The notes under the pieces are model-generated. The model was not told where the DNA came from and ran no database searches. It saw only the letters and a program-made list of their open reading frames with translations. A stretch of 5,995 nt of DNA from an uncultured Aquimonas sp. (GTDB lineage: Bacteria; Pseudomonadota; Gammaproteobacteria; Xanthomonadales; Xanthomonadaceae): NCBI RefSeq assembly GCF_937888285.1, contig NZ_CALART010000043.1, positions 1 to 5,995 on the forward strand, in the 5' to 3' direction. How positions within the stretch are numbered: the first letter of the stretch is position 1; every line of letters starts with the position of its first letter. Positions 1 through 5,941 of the stretch are shown one piece after another. Position numbers and translations under genes: made by a program.

Positions 1-55
1 TCGGGAATCGGGAATCGGGAATCGGGAATCGGGAATCGGGAATCGGGAATCGGGA
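1..55. repeat. GGGAATC heptamer tandem array, left end
   Basis: Seven perfect TCGGGAA units are followed by a six-base partial unit (50-55). The array is open at the window edge, so its true length is unknown. Each unit has one GGG triplet with four-base loops between triplets, which satisfies the usual G-quadruplex pattern on the + strand. Heptamers of the form GGGNATC are known to be abundant between genes in Xanthomonas and in Nostoc, and this array fits that form. It lies downstream of the beta-helix gene. Transcripts reading through that gene would therefore carry the C-rich strand, which can pair with the G-rich block just after the stop codon. Confidence 0.97.
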
Positions 56-157
56 CTAGCCTGAGGTTTGCACTCAGCTCCGCAAGCTCCAGCCCCTGCA
101 AAACCAGTCGTCCGATTCGAGATGCAGCGCTGGCCGAGGCAAGTGCCGGGTTTTCAT

Positions 158-190
158 CGATTCCCGACTCCCAATTCCCAATCCCGGCCC
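158..190 (-). other. Five G-triplets directly after the beta-helix stop; candidate RNA G-quadruplex with degenerate heptamers
   Basis: On the minus strand the first three bases after the TGA are GGG, and four more GGG triplets follow. The triplets lie at 190-188, 185-183, 179-177, 172-170 and 165-163, with loops of 2, 3, 4 and 4 bases. Any four consecutive triplets fit the G3N1-7 quadruplex pattern. The last units (GGGAATT, GGGAGTC, GGGAATC) are diverged copies of the heptamer found at the left end, in the opposite orientation. A GCCGGG/CCCGGC inverted repeat (183-188 with 145-150) brackets most of the block. It probably acts as a 3' end structure for the mRNA. That role is inferred; the G-triplets are seen directly. 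Confidence 0.65.
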
Positions 191-2287
191 TCAATCCTCA
201 AACCCATCCTTGAACAGCTCGGCGAAGGCGCAGTCCTCGAAGGAGGTGGCGTCGACGAAGACGAAGAACTCGGCGCCCACCGGCATCGAGGCCTCTCCCT
301 GGATACCCCAGACGCCGCGGCCATCGATCTGCCGCCATTCGAGGTCATAGGTGGTGTTGTTGGTCAGGCCCGGCACCACCCGCGGGGTGGCCAGGGCGCG
401 CGCGCAGCGGTTCGGATCGTCGCCCAGCAGCGGGTGATAGGCCATGGGGCTGAAGCGGCCGGCCGTGGTGACGCGGTGCACGAAGGCGTTGGGGCTGGGG
501 TCCTGGGCATAGACATGGAAGCCGAAGCCGGTCGGCATGCTGGCGCCCAGCACCTGGTTGCCGATGAACCAGCAGTTGGCGCCGGTGCTGCCGCTGGGGC
601 AGCTGAAGCCCACGGCGATGTTCTGCGGGTTCTGCGCGCCGCCCAGCCAGACCGGCGTGGCCAGCACGATCGCGTCCTCGCGGCCCTTGCCGTTGAGATA
701 GGTGTTGCTGAGCGAGGTGGCCTCGAAGCTGGTGTTGGCGGCCGCCGTCTCGTGTCGATAGCTGGCGCCGAAGCTGCCGCTGGGGCCAGGCGCAAAGCGG
801 TGCAGGTAGGCGTTGGCCGGCACGCTGGCGCCGATCGCATAGCCGAACCATTCGCCCAGATGGAACACTCCGATCGGGTTGGGGTTGCTGGCGCCCGCCG
901 CCCCCGCCACCGGGTTGAAGCTCTTGCTGACGTGGACAGGCACGGCCTCGCTGGCCACGCGCAGCGCGATCGAACTGCTGCTGGCGCTGCCGTTGCGCAG
1001 CAGGCTGACCTCGTCGCCGGATTCGTAGGCGCCGATATCGACCGCGTTCGCGCCCGTTCCGACGTACCGGCGCCGCCCGTCGACATCGACCTGCGGCGCG
1101 CCGGCCGCGCCGTAGAGCAGCTGGGCGGACACTGCATTGCCGGCGTTGATCGCGGCCGAGCCCGCGCCCAGCCGCGGAAACCGCAGCGAGCGCAGGCGCG
1201 GATCGCCGGTTACGGTGAGCGTGGCGCTGGCGGGCATCGTGTTGAAACTGTTGCCGAAACTCAGGTTGCGCTCGATGGTGAAGCCGCCCACCACATTGCC
1301 CGAGACCACCAGGCTCTGGGTGTTGTGGGCGATCAGGTTGTTGAAGATGCTGCCGCTCAGGCTGGGTCCGTTGATCGGGTAGTCGATCCAGATCGGGGTG
1401 TCGCAGCCCACGGCGGTGTTGTTGAACAGGCGCAGCTCGTTCTGGCCACCGGCGGCGAACGAGGCCGCATACAGGCCCACCGGGTAGAAGGTCGCACCAA
1501 ATTTCCGGCAGACCAGCACATTGCTGAACGCGCGGACCACCGGCGTCGAACTGCCTCCACTGCCGAACACCGGCGTCACGCCCACATCGACGCGCAGGGC
1601 GCCATCACGAAAGCCGCCCTCGACGCGGTTGCCATACACGTTCACCACGTGCGGATCGCCGGGACTCAGCCTGAGCAGGAGTCCGTAACCACTGCTGCCC
1701 TGTGGCCAACGCCGAACGATGCGATTGAAGGCCACGCGGCCCGTGGCGCGCGCGTTCAGGCTGAGGCTGATCGCCGGCTGGTTGGACATGCCGTTGTCGA
1801 CGCGGTTGTTCTGCACCTCGACGGTGGCGGTGCCGTTGGCATTCGTCTTGACCACGCTCAACTCGACGCGTGCACCGAAGGTCGGGCCCTCGGTGAAGTC
1901 CAGGCGGTTGTTGACCAGGCGCACACTCAGCGAGGACGGCGCACTGTGCAGCAGCTCGAGCCGGCCGTCGCGCAGGTGCAGGCCCTCGATATCCCAGCTC
2001 GTCACGTTGTTGGTCATCTGCCCGATGACGCTGCGCCCCGGCGCGAAGCGCGCCACCTGGTTGGGCGCCGCGCGCAGGGCGAAGGACTTGTTGAGGGTGA
2101 TGTTCTCGTCGATCTCGGCCGTGGTCGCGATCAGCACTTCGTCACCCGCCGCCGAAGCGTCAATGCAGGCCTGCAGCGTGCCTGCGCAGGGCGCATTGCC
2201 GGGCCAGGTGCGGGTCGCGGCGGACGCCAGCGCAGCGCAGGTCAGCAGGACGATGGCGGGTACAAGACGAGTGAGCAGACGGGGCAT
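191..2287 (-). CDS. Secreted right-handed parallel beta-helix protein with choice-of-anchor Q-like motif
   Basis: This 698-residue protein is predicted to be exported. It has a Sec signal peptide (basic MPRLLTR, hydrophobic 8-20, likely cleavage after ASA at 21-23). Residues about 34-72 match the usual entry into a beta-helix: TLQACIDASAAGDEVLI, then ENITLNKSFALRA. Residues about 75-360 carry irregular rungs with recurring N-rich turns (NNRVDNG, FNRIV, YGNRVEGG, FNNTAVG, FNNLIAHN). Residues 373-422 (AINAGN, DVDGRRR, DIGAYES) match the choice-of-anchor Q motif that closes many such helices. Residues about 440-680 hold three diverged copies of a small module resembling DUF7452-type repeats, from memory. 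The protein ends in FKDGFED. The mature chain has eight cysteines, several in close pairs (34/41, 563/572), which fits disulfides outside the cytoplasm. GGAGG lies 9 bases before the ATG and supports this start. The ligand and exact location (outer surface or released) are unknown. I am confident of the fold class, not of the function. Confidence 0.9.
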   Translation of the reverse strand: MPRLLTRLVPAIVLLTCAALASAATRTWPGNAPCAGTLQACIDASAAGDEVLIATTAEIDENITLNKSFALRAAPNQVARFAPGRSVIGQMTNNVTSWDIEGLHLRDGRLELLHSAPSSLSVRLVNNRLDFTEGPTFGARVELSVVKTNANGTATVEVQNNRVDNGMSNQPAISLSLNARATGRVAFNRIVRRWPQGSSGYGLLLRLSPGDPHVVNVYGNRVEGGFRDGALRVDVGVTPVFGSGGSSTPVVRAFSNVLVCRKFGATFYPVGLYAASFAAGGQNELRLFNNTAVGCDTPIWIDYPINGPSLSGSIFNNLIAHNTQSLVVSGNVVGGFTIERNLSFGNSFNTMPASATLTVTGDPRLRSLRFPRLGAGSAAINAGNAVSAQLLYGAAGAPQVDVDGRRRYVGTGANAVDIGAYESGDEVSLLRNGSASSSSIALRVASEAVPVHVSKSFNPVAGAAGASNPNPIGVFHLGEWFGYAIGASVPANAYLHRFAPGPSGSFGASYRHETAAANTSFEATSLSNTYLNGKGREDAIVLATPVWLGGAQNPQNIAVGFSCPSGSTGANCWFIGNQVLGASMPTGFGFHVYAQDPSPNAFVHRVTTAGRFSPMAYHPLLGDDPNRCARALATPRVVPGLTNNTTYDLEWRQIDGRGVWGIQGEASMPVGAEFFVFVDATSFEDCAFAELFKDGFED

Positions 2288-2296
2288 GATCGAACG

Positions 2297-2301
2297 CCTC
2301 C
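2297..2301 (-). promoter_or_regulatory. Ribosome binding site of the beta-helix gene
   Basis: The minus strand reads GGAGG followed by nine bases and ATG at 2287. This strong Shine-Dalgarno match fixes the start directly before a well-formed signal peptide. A second purine-rich stretch (GGGGAGGTG, about 2322-2330) lies further upstream, but no credible gene starts after it. Confidence 0.75.
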
Positions 2302-2569
2302 AGCGGGGCCAGTTTCCGGTTCACCTCCCCCAGCGCAGAAAGCGGCGAGCACAGGACAACCAGGACCGAGCCCGCTGCTTCGCCACACCCAGAGTCAACG
2401 CGCGCTGAGCATCGACCCGATCTGAATCGTGGCAACCGCGCGACCCGGGCCAGTGACGCCTTGGCCTCGCCGGCGCCCGTCGCATCCCCACGCGCAGGGT
2501 AGACAAGCGCAACGCGTCGACCGTTTTCCATGGGCGCAGCCCCGCGATGGCCACCCGCCGCACGAGCTT

Positions 2570-2599
2570 CCGTCGAACGCGGGCAAGCGCGTTCGACGG
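2570..2599 (-). terminator. Perfect 12-bp stem-loop after the kinase stop codon
   Basis: Bases 2570-2581 (ccgtcgaacgcg) are the exact reverse complement of 2588-2599 (cgcgttcgacgg), with a six-base loop at 2582-2587. On the minus strand the stem begins one base after the kinase TGA. The next bases are AAGCTCG, with no run of T, so it is not a classic intrinsic terminator. It may still end transcription, as U-less stem-loops can in GC-rich genomes, or it may protect the 3' end of the sigma-kinase mRNA. It could also be a REP-like copy of a dispersed repeat. The structure is certain; its role is inferred. Confidence 0.6.
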
Positions 2600-2600
2600 T

Positions 2601-5297
2601 TCAGCGACGCAGTGCCTGCACGCGAAGACGCAGCGCGTGCTCCGGCACGGCACCGATGCGGTCCAGTCGCGCCTCGATCTCATCCGCCAACACGCGCGAC
2701 TCGTCCTCGCGCCCTGCCGCAGCCAGCGCTTCCGCCAGCAAGGTCTCCACCCGCATGCGATCGAACTCGGGATCGTCGACGCTGAGCGGATCGCGCTGGC
2801 GCCGGTTCTGCAGGCCCTCTACCGCAGCCGCGGCCCGCCCCTCCGCCATGGCGCAGACGGCTTCGGCCTCATCCAGCGATTCGTCGGATCCGCCGCCCAG
2901 CGTGCTTCGCGCCTGCGCCAACCAGTCACGCGCCGCCTCGACCTCGGCCTGCTCGCAATGGATCTGCGCAATTCGCGCCTGCACGCTGGCGATCCGCGGC
3001 GGCGGTGCGTCCTGCCGCGTCTGCATGCGACCGACTGCACGTTCAAGCCTACGGCGAGCCTCCTCGCGGCGACCGAGATCGGCGAGGATGCGGCCGCTGT
3101 GCCAATCCTCCAGATAGTCCTGTTCGGCGCTGGCATGGCCGAGGTTGCGGGCCCACTCCTGCGCCGAGGCGCGCTGAAGTTCCAGCGCGCGCTCTGCCCT
3201 GCCCTGCGCGTGTTCCAGCCGGGCCTGTGCGTGCAGAGCGGCCGCGCGCACCTGCACCGGCGTGTCGATGCTCGCCAGGGTCGCCTGCACCTCATCGAAG
3301 CGCCGTCGCGCCTCATCGAGTGCGCCCATCGAGAAACGCGCGCTGCCCAGGTTGAACAGACTGATGCTGAGCGACACCGCGCTGGTTTCCGGGCTCGCGC
3401 GCTTGATCGCCAGCACTTCCTCGTGCATCGCCGCGGCCTCGCGCAGGCGGCCCTGCGCGCCGTACACATTCGCCAGATCACCGAGCAGGCGCATGGGCAG
3501 ATCGCCGATGTCGTCGCGGCCTTCGATCTCGACACGCAGCGCGGCCAGCAAGCGCTCGGACTCGCCGAAGTTTTCCATGTGCCGCTCCAGGCCGGCGCGC
3601 TCGCGCAGCATCTCCAGTCGTCGCACGGCGCGCGGCGCGCGCGCGTCATGGAAGGCGATGCCGTCATCCAGAGCAGTGCGCAGGTCCTCGTATCGTCGCT
3701 GGAAGCGGAACACGTCGGCGCGCAGGTGGAGGGCGCGACCCCAGGCCTCGGGCTCGGCCGTGGCCGCATCGCCGAGTAGCGACTGCGCTTCCTCGGCCAG
3801 CGCCATTGCCTCGTCAAACTGCAGCCGCGCCATCACGATCTCGCCGAGCGTGAGCATCAGGTCAGCGCGAAGGTCGGGCGGCCCGGCGGCAGGGTCGCGG
3901 GCCTGTTCGATGCCGCGGTCCAAAAGCTCACGCGTGCTCGGCATCTCGTCGCGCGGACGCCCAGGCAGCTGCGCCCGAAACAGGCCGACCACGAAGCCCG
4001 TGATCGTCTGGGCGCGTTGCGCCTGACTGCGGGCTTCGGCTTCGGCCTGACGCGCTGCCGCGGCTTCGGCATCGGCGCGCGCGGCCTCGCGCAGGGCCAG
4101 CGCGATGCCTGCACTCAAGGACAGCAGCACCAGCGCGGCGGCCGAGAGCGGCAGCCAGTGTCGCTGCAGGTAGCGTCGGAAGCGGTAGCGGCGGTTGCCC
4201 TGGCGCGCGCTGATCGGGCGCTGCTGCTGCCAGCGCCGCAGGTCTTCGGCCAGCGCCTCGGCACTGGGGTAGCGCTGTCCGGGCTCGACCCGAAGACAGC
4301 GCTGCACGATCAGATCGAGATCGCCGCGCAGCTCGCGCAGCAGGCGGGTGGCGCTGCGTCGTCGCAGCTCGGCGAGCGCCTCGCGACGCGCGCTGCGGCG
4401 CAGACGGGTGGACGGCCCGCCCTGCTCGCGCTGCTGCGGATCCGCGGGCGCGCGCTCGCCGCAGAGCAGCTCGTGCAGCAGCAGGCCCAGCGCATACACA
4501 TCCGCACGCACGCCGACCGGCTCGCCGTGCAGCTGCTCGGGCGCGGCGTACTCGGGCGTGTGCGGGCGCAGCGCGGTGGTGGCGACATGGCCGCTGCCGG
4601 GTTCGATCAGGCGGGCGATGCCGAAGTCGAGCAGGCGCGGCGCGCCGTGTTCGTCGACCAGGATGTTGGCGGGCTTGAGGTCGCGGTGCACGACCAGCTC
4701 GCGGTGCGCGTGCGCGACCGCGTCGACGACCTTCAGGAACAGCGCGATGCGCTGCGCGGTGTCGAGTCGGCGCGCGTCCGCATGCGCGATCAGATCGAGG
4801 CCCCGCACTTGCTCCATCGCGATGTAGGGCGTGCCGTCCTCGGCGATGCCGGCCTCATAGAGTCGGGCGATGTGCGGGTGCTCCAGCCGCGCCAGGATCG
4901 ACTGTTCATCGATGAAGCGCTGGCGCAGTTCGGGCGAGTACAGGCCGAGCTTCAGGCATTTGAGCGCAGCCTCGCGGGTGTAGCCGCCGACCTCGCGGCT
5001 GGCCCGCCAGACCGTGGCCATGCCGCCTTCACCCAGCAGCTCCAGCAGTGTCCAGCCGCCCAGGCAGCGCCCGCGCAAGCCTTCCACGATCAGGCCCTGG
5101 CTGAGCGCGTTGGCCAAGGCTTCCAGCGGCCCTGCGTCCTGCTGCTCGCGGCGCAGAAGATCAAGCACCTGCGCGCGCAGGTCCGCATCAGGACAGGCCT
5201 GCTCCAGCCAGGCCAGGCGATCCGCCTCGGGCTGCTCCAAAGCGGCTTCGAACAGCGCATCGATACGCTGCCAGCGTTCGCGTTCCTGTGCGTCCAT
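2601..5297 (-). CDS. Transmembrane Ser/Thr protein kinase with C-terminal TPR region
   Basis: This 898-residue Hanks-type kinase probably phosphorylates the sigma factor encoded just upstream. Residues 1-70 are a helical leader usual in this subfamily. The kinase domain spans about 81-358 with all key parts: glycine loop GEGGMATVW (89-97), Lys113, helix C Glu131, catalytic HRDLKPAN (204-211, Asp206), DFG (224-226), TPEYAAPE (247-254) and subdomain IX DVYALG (266-271). It should therefore be active; Thr240, Thr241 and Thr247 are possible autophosphorylation sites. A basic stretch (RNRRYRFRRYLQRH-like, 367-380) precedes one membrane span (about 382-402), which places the kinase in the cytoplasm and the rest in the periplasm. 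A short Ala/Glu-rich coiled coil (403-430) leads into TPR-like helix pairs, the clearest being 475-508, 602-634, 643-676, 731-760 and 848-880. The ATG is 5 bp from the sigma stop, with GGAG 8 bases upstream. The sensed signal is unknown. Confidence 0.95.
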   Translation of the reverse strand: MDAQERERWQRIDALFEAALEQPEADRLAWLEQACPDADLRAQVLDLLRREQQDAGPLEALANALSQGLIVEGLRGRCLGGWTLLELLGEGGMATVWRASREVGGYTREAALKCLKLGLYSPELRQRFIDEQSILARLEHPHIARLYEAGIAEDGTPYIAMEQVRGLDLIAHADARRLDTAQRIALFLKVVDAVAHAHRELVVHRDLKPANILVDEHGAPRLLDFGIARLIEPGSGHVATTALRPHTPEYAAPEQLHGEPVGVRADVYALGLLLHELLCGERAPADPQQREQGGPSTRLRRSARREALAELRRRSATRLLRELRGDLDLIVQRCLRVEPGQRYPSAEALAEDLRRWQQQRPISARQGNRRYRFRRYLQRHWLPLSAAALVLLSLSAGIALALREAARADAEAAAARQAEAEARSQAQRAQTITGFVVGLFRAQLPGRPRDEMPSTRELLDRGIEQARDPAAGPPDLRADLMLTLGEIVMARLQFDEAMALAEEAQSLLGDAATAEPEAWGRALHLRADVFRFQRRYEDLRTALDDGIAFHDARAPRAVRRLEMLRERAGLERHMENFGESERLLAALRVEIEGRDDIGDLPMRLLGDLANVYGAQGRLREAAAMHEEVLAIKRASPETSAVSLSISLFNLGSARFSMGALDEARRRFDEVQATLASIDTPVQVRAAALHAQARLEHAQGRAERALELQRASAQEWARNLGHASAEQDYLEDWHSGRILADLGRREEARRRLERAVGRMQTRQDAPPPRIASVQARIAQIHCEQAEVEAARDWLAQARSTLGGGSDESLDEAEAVCAMAEGRAAAAVEGLQNRRQRDPLSVDDPEFDRMRVETLLAEALAAAGREDESRVLADEIEARLDRIGAVPEHALRLRVQALRR

Positions 5298-5302
5298 CGG
5301 CG

Positions 5303-5875
5303 CTACTCCGGCAGCGCTTCGGCATCCAGCATCTGCGCCAGCAGCGCGCGCGCGCGTCGCCAGTCGCGCACGACGCTGCGCGCGTGGATCCCCAGCACCT
5401 CGCCGACCTGTTCAACTTCAAGTCCGGCGAAGAAGCGCAGCTCGACGACCTGGGCCAGCCGCGGATTGACTTCGCCAAGCTTGAGCAGCGCTTCGTCCAG
5501 GGCCAGCAGATCGCCGCTGGCGGCGTCGCTGATCGGCAGCGACAGTTCGTCGATATCCAGATGCTCGGCCCCGCTACCGCGCTTCTGCGCCTGACGCGCC
5601 CGCGCGGCGTCGATCAGGATGTTGCGCATCGCGCGCGCGGCGTAGCGATAGAAGTGGACCTGGTCCTGCCACTCGATCTCGCCCGCGTTCGACAGGCGCA
5701 GCCAGGCCTCGTGAACGAGTGCCGTAGTCGACAGTGTGTGCGCGCGGCCTTCGCTGGCGATCTGTCCGCGGGCGATCCGCCGCAGCGGCTCATAGACCAG
5801 CGGCATCAGCGCATCCAGTGCGGCGCGATCGCCCTCGCTGGCCTGCTGCAGCAAACGGGTGATGTCCTCTGCCAA
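5303..5875 (-). CDS. ECF-type RNA polymerase sigma factor, ECF43-like (kinase-linked)
   Basis: This 190-residue sigma-70 family factor of the extracytoplasmic function class is expected to direct RNA polymerase to a stress or envelope regulon. It resembles the TIGR02999 group (opening EDITRLLQ, then LMPLVYEPLRRIAR and HTLSTTALVHEAWLRL). Region 2 covers about 20-100, including FYRYAARAMRNILIDAARARQ (75-95). A linker follows at 101-124. Region 4 with its helix-turn-helix is about 130-185 (VELRFFAGLEVEQVGEVLGIHARSV within it). The acidic patch that normally contacts the polymerase clamp just before the LVxE segment is replaced by Ser49-Thr50-Thr51-Ala52. In known ECF43 factors a threonine here is phosphorylated by a partner kinase. 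No anti-sigma gene is seen. The start is TTG with a weak GGAA 5 bases upstream. It is preferred because the sequence from it matches the usual N-terminus. A second TTG (codon 8, 5854) behind AGAGG is a less likely alternative. The first gene of the operon. Confidence 0.94.
   Translation of the reverse strand: MAEDITRLLQQASEGDRAALDALMPLVYEPLRRIARGQIASEGRAHTLSTTALVHEAWLRLSNAGEIEWQDQVHFYRYAARAMRNILIDAARARQAQKRGSGAEHLDIDELSLPISDAASGDLLALDEALLKLGEVNPRLAQVVELRFFAGLEVEQVGEVLGIHARSVVRDWRRARALLAQMLDAEALPE
5306..5309 (-). promoter_or_regulatory. Kinase ribosome binding site inside the end of the sigma gene
   Basis: The minus strand reads CCGGAGTAG, then CGCCG and ATG. GGAG lies eight bases before the kinase ATG and is made of the last sense codons of the sigma gene, next to its TAG stop. 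A ribosome finishing the sigma factor thus sits on the kinase initiation site. This predicts translational coupling and linked amounts of the two proteins. Confidence 0.75.
5344..5356. repeat. Alternating GC tract inside the sigma gene
   Basis: Thirteen bases of strictly alternating G and C encode Arg-Ala-Arg-Ala (residues 174-177) in the last helix of sigma region 4. Such tracts can adopt Z-DNA and can slip. The reading frame is intact here. Confidence 0.8.
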
Positions 5876-5880
5876 GACGA

Positions 5881-5884
5881 TTCC
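5881..5884 (-). promoter_or_regulatory. Weak ribosome binding site of the sigma gene
   Basis: The minus strand reads GGAA, five bases, then TTG. This is a poor Shine-Dalgarno paired with a rare start codon, so the sigma factor is probably translated at a low rate. The out-of-frame ATG at 5892-5890 cannot serve this gene. Confidence 0.35.
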
Positions 5885-5892
5885 GGGCGCAT

Positions 5893-5909
5893 CGGGCCGG
5901 GCTGGCCCG
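5893..5909 (-). other. GC-rich inverted repeat in the sigma leader
   Basis: The sequence cgggcc-gggct-ggcccg gives a 6-bp stem with a 5-base loop. An overlapping alternative stem is ccggg/cccgg (5897-5901 with 5906-5910). It lies 18 to 34 bases before the TTG start and downstream of the candidate -10. It would therefore be in the 5' leader and could hinder ribosome loading, or it could be a protein-binding site. Such short stems are common in GC-rich DNA. Confidence 0.35.
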
Positions 5910-5916
5910 GAGGTGG

Positions 5917-5922
5917 AGTCTA
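5917..5922 (-). promoter_or_regulatory. Candidate -10 element of the sigma-kinase operon
   Basis: The minus strand reads TAGACT, a four of six match to TATAAT, 41 bases before the start codon. No convincing -35 is seen at the right distance, where the sequence merges into the heptamer array. It is only a guess at the operon promoter. Confidence 0.2.
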
Positions 5923-5941
5923 GCCTTTGGGCGCTTGGACT

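Larger units (their letters stand above)
2288..2600. other. Intergenic region between kinase and beta-helix genes
   Basis: These 313 bases hold a perfect stem-loop against the kinase stop (2570-2599) and the beta-helix ribosome binding site at the other end. In between I see no credible coding region on either strand. A weak hairpin (ggcca 2448-2452 with tggcc 2462-2466) is also present. The best promoter-like pair on the minus strand is TTGCCA (2435-2430) with GATGCT (2413-2408), spaced 16 bases. Its -10 is poor, so it is only a candidate. The length and the stem-loop suggest that the beta-helix gene has its own promoter rather than being part of the sigma-kinase operon. An ECF-type promoter may lie here, but I could not recognise one. 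Confidence 0.6.

Noticed and set aside
1..55. CRISPR-like array
   Set aside because: Seven-base units with no spacers are a simple tandem repeat.
61..77. Hairpin ctgag/ctcag near the left array
   Set aside because: A 5-bp stem with a 7-base loop and no T-run is expected by chance.
364..1137. 257-residue minus-strand frame inside the beta-helix gene
   Set aside because: A Pro/Ala/Ser/Arg-rich shadow of the real frame.
2230..2245. Possible lipoprotein signal around Cys17 (LLTC) of the beta-helix protein
   Set aside because: Thr at -1 does not fit a lipobox, while a good AxA signal peptidase I site follows at 21-23.
68..2425. 785-residue open frame on the + strand opposite the beta-helix gene
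   Set aside because: It is rich in Ala, Arg, Gly, His and Val with no domain or motif, and it mirrors a gene with a clear signal peptide and fold. Long antisense frames are expected in GC-rich DNA.
2408..2435. Sigma-70 type promoter for the beta-helix gene (TTGCCA, 16 bases, GATGCT)
   Set aside because: The -10 matches at only three of six positions; kept only as a remark in the intergenic entry.
2160..2531. 123-residue minus-strand frame overlapping the 5' end of the beta-helix gene
   Set aside because: It overlaps the signal peptide region in another frame, is Arg/Ala-rich, and has no clear binding site or domain.
2547..3779. 410-residue + strand frame opposite the kinase TPR region
   Set aside because: Low-complexity composition with no recognisable domain; the opposite strand encodes clear TPRs.
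4017..5594. 525-residue + strand frame opposite the kinase domain and part of the sigma gene
   Set aside because: It spans two well-supported genes in antisense and shows no family features of its own.
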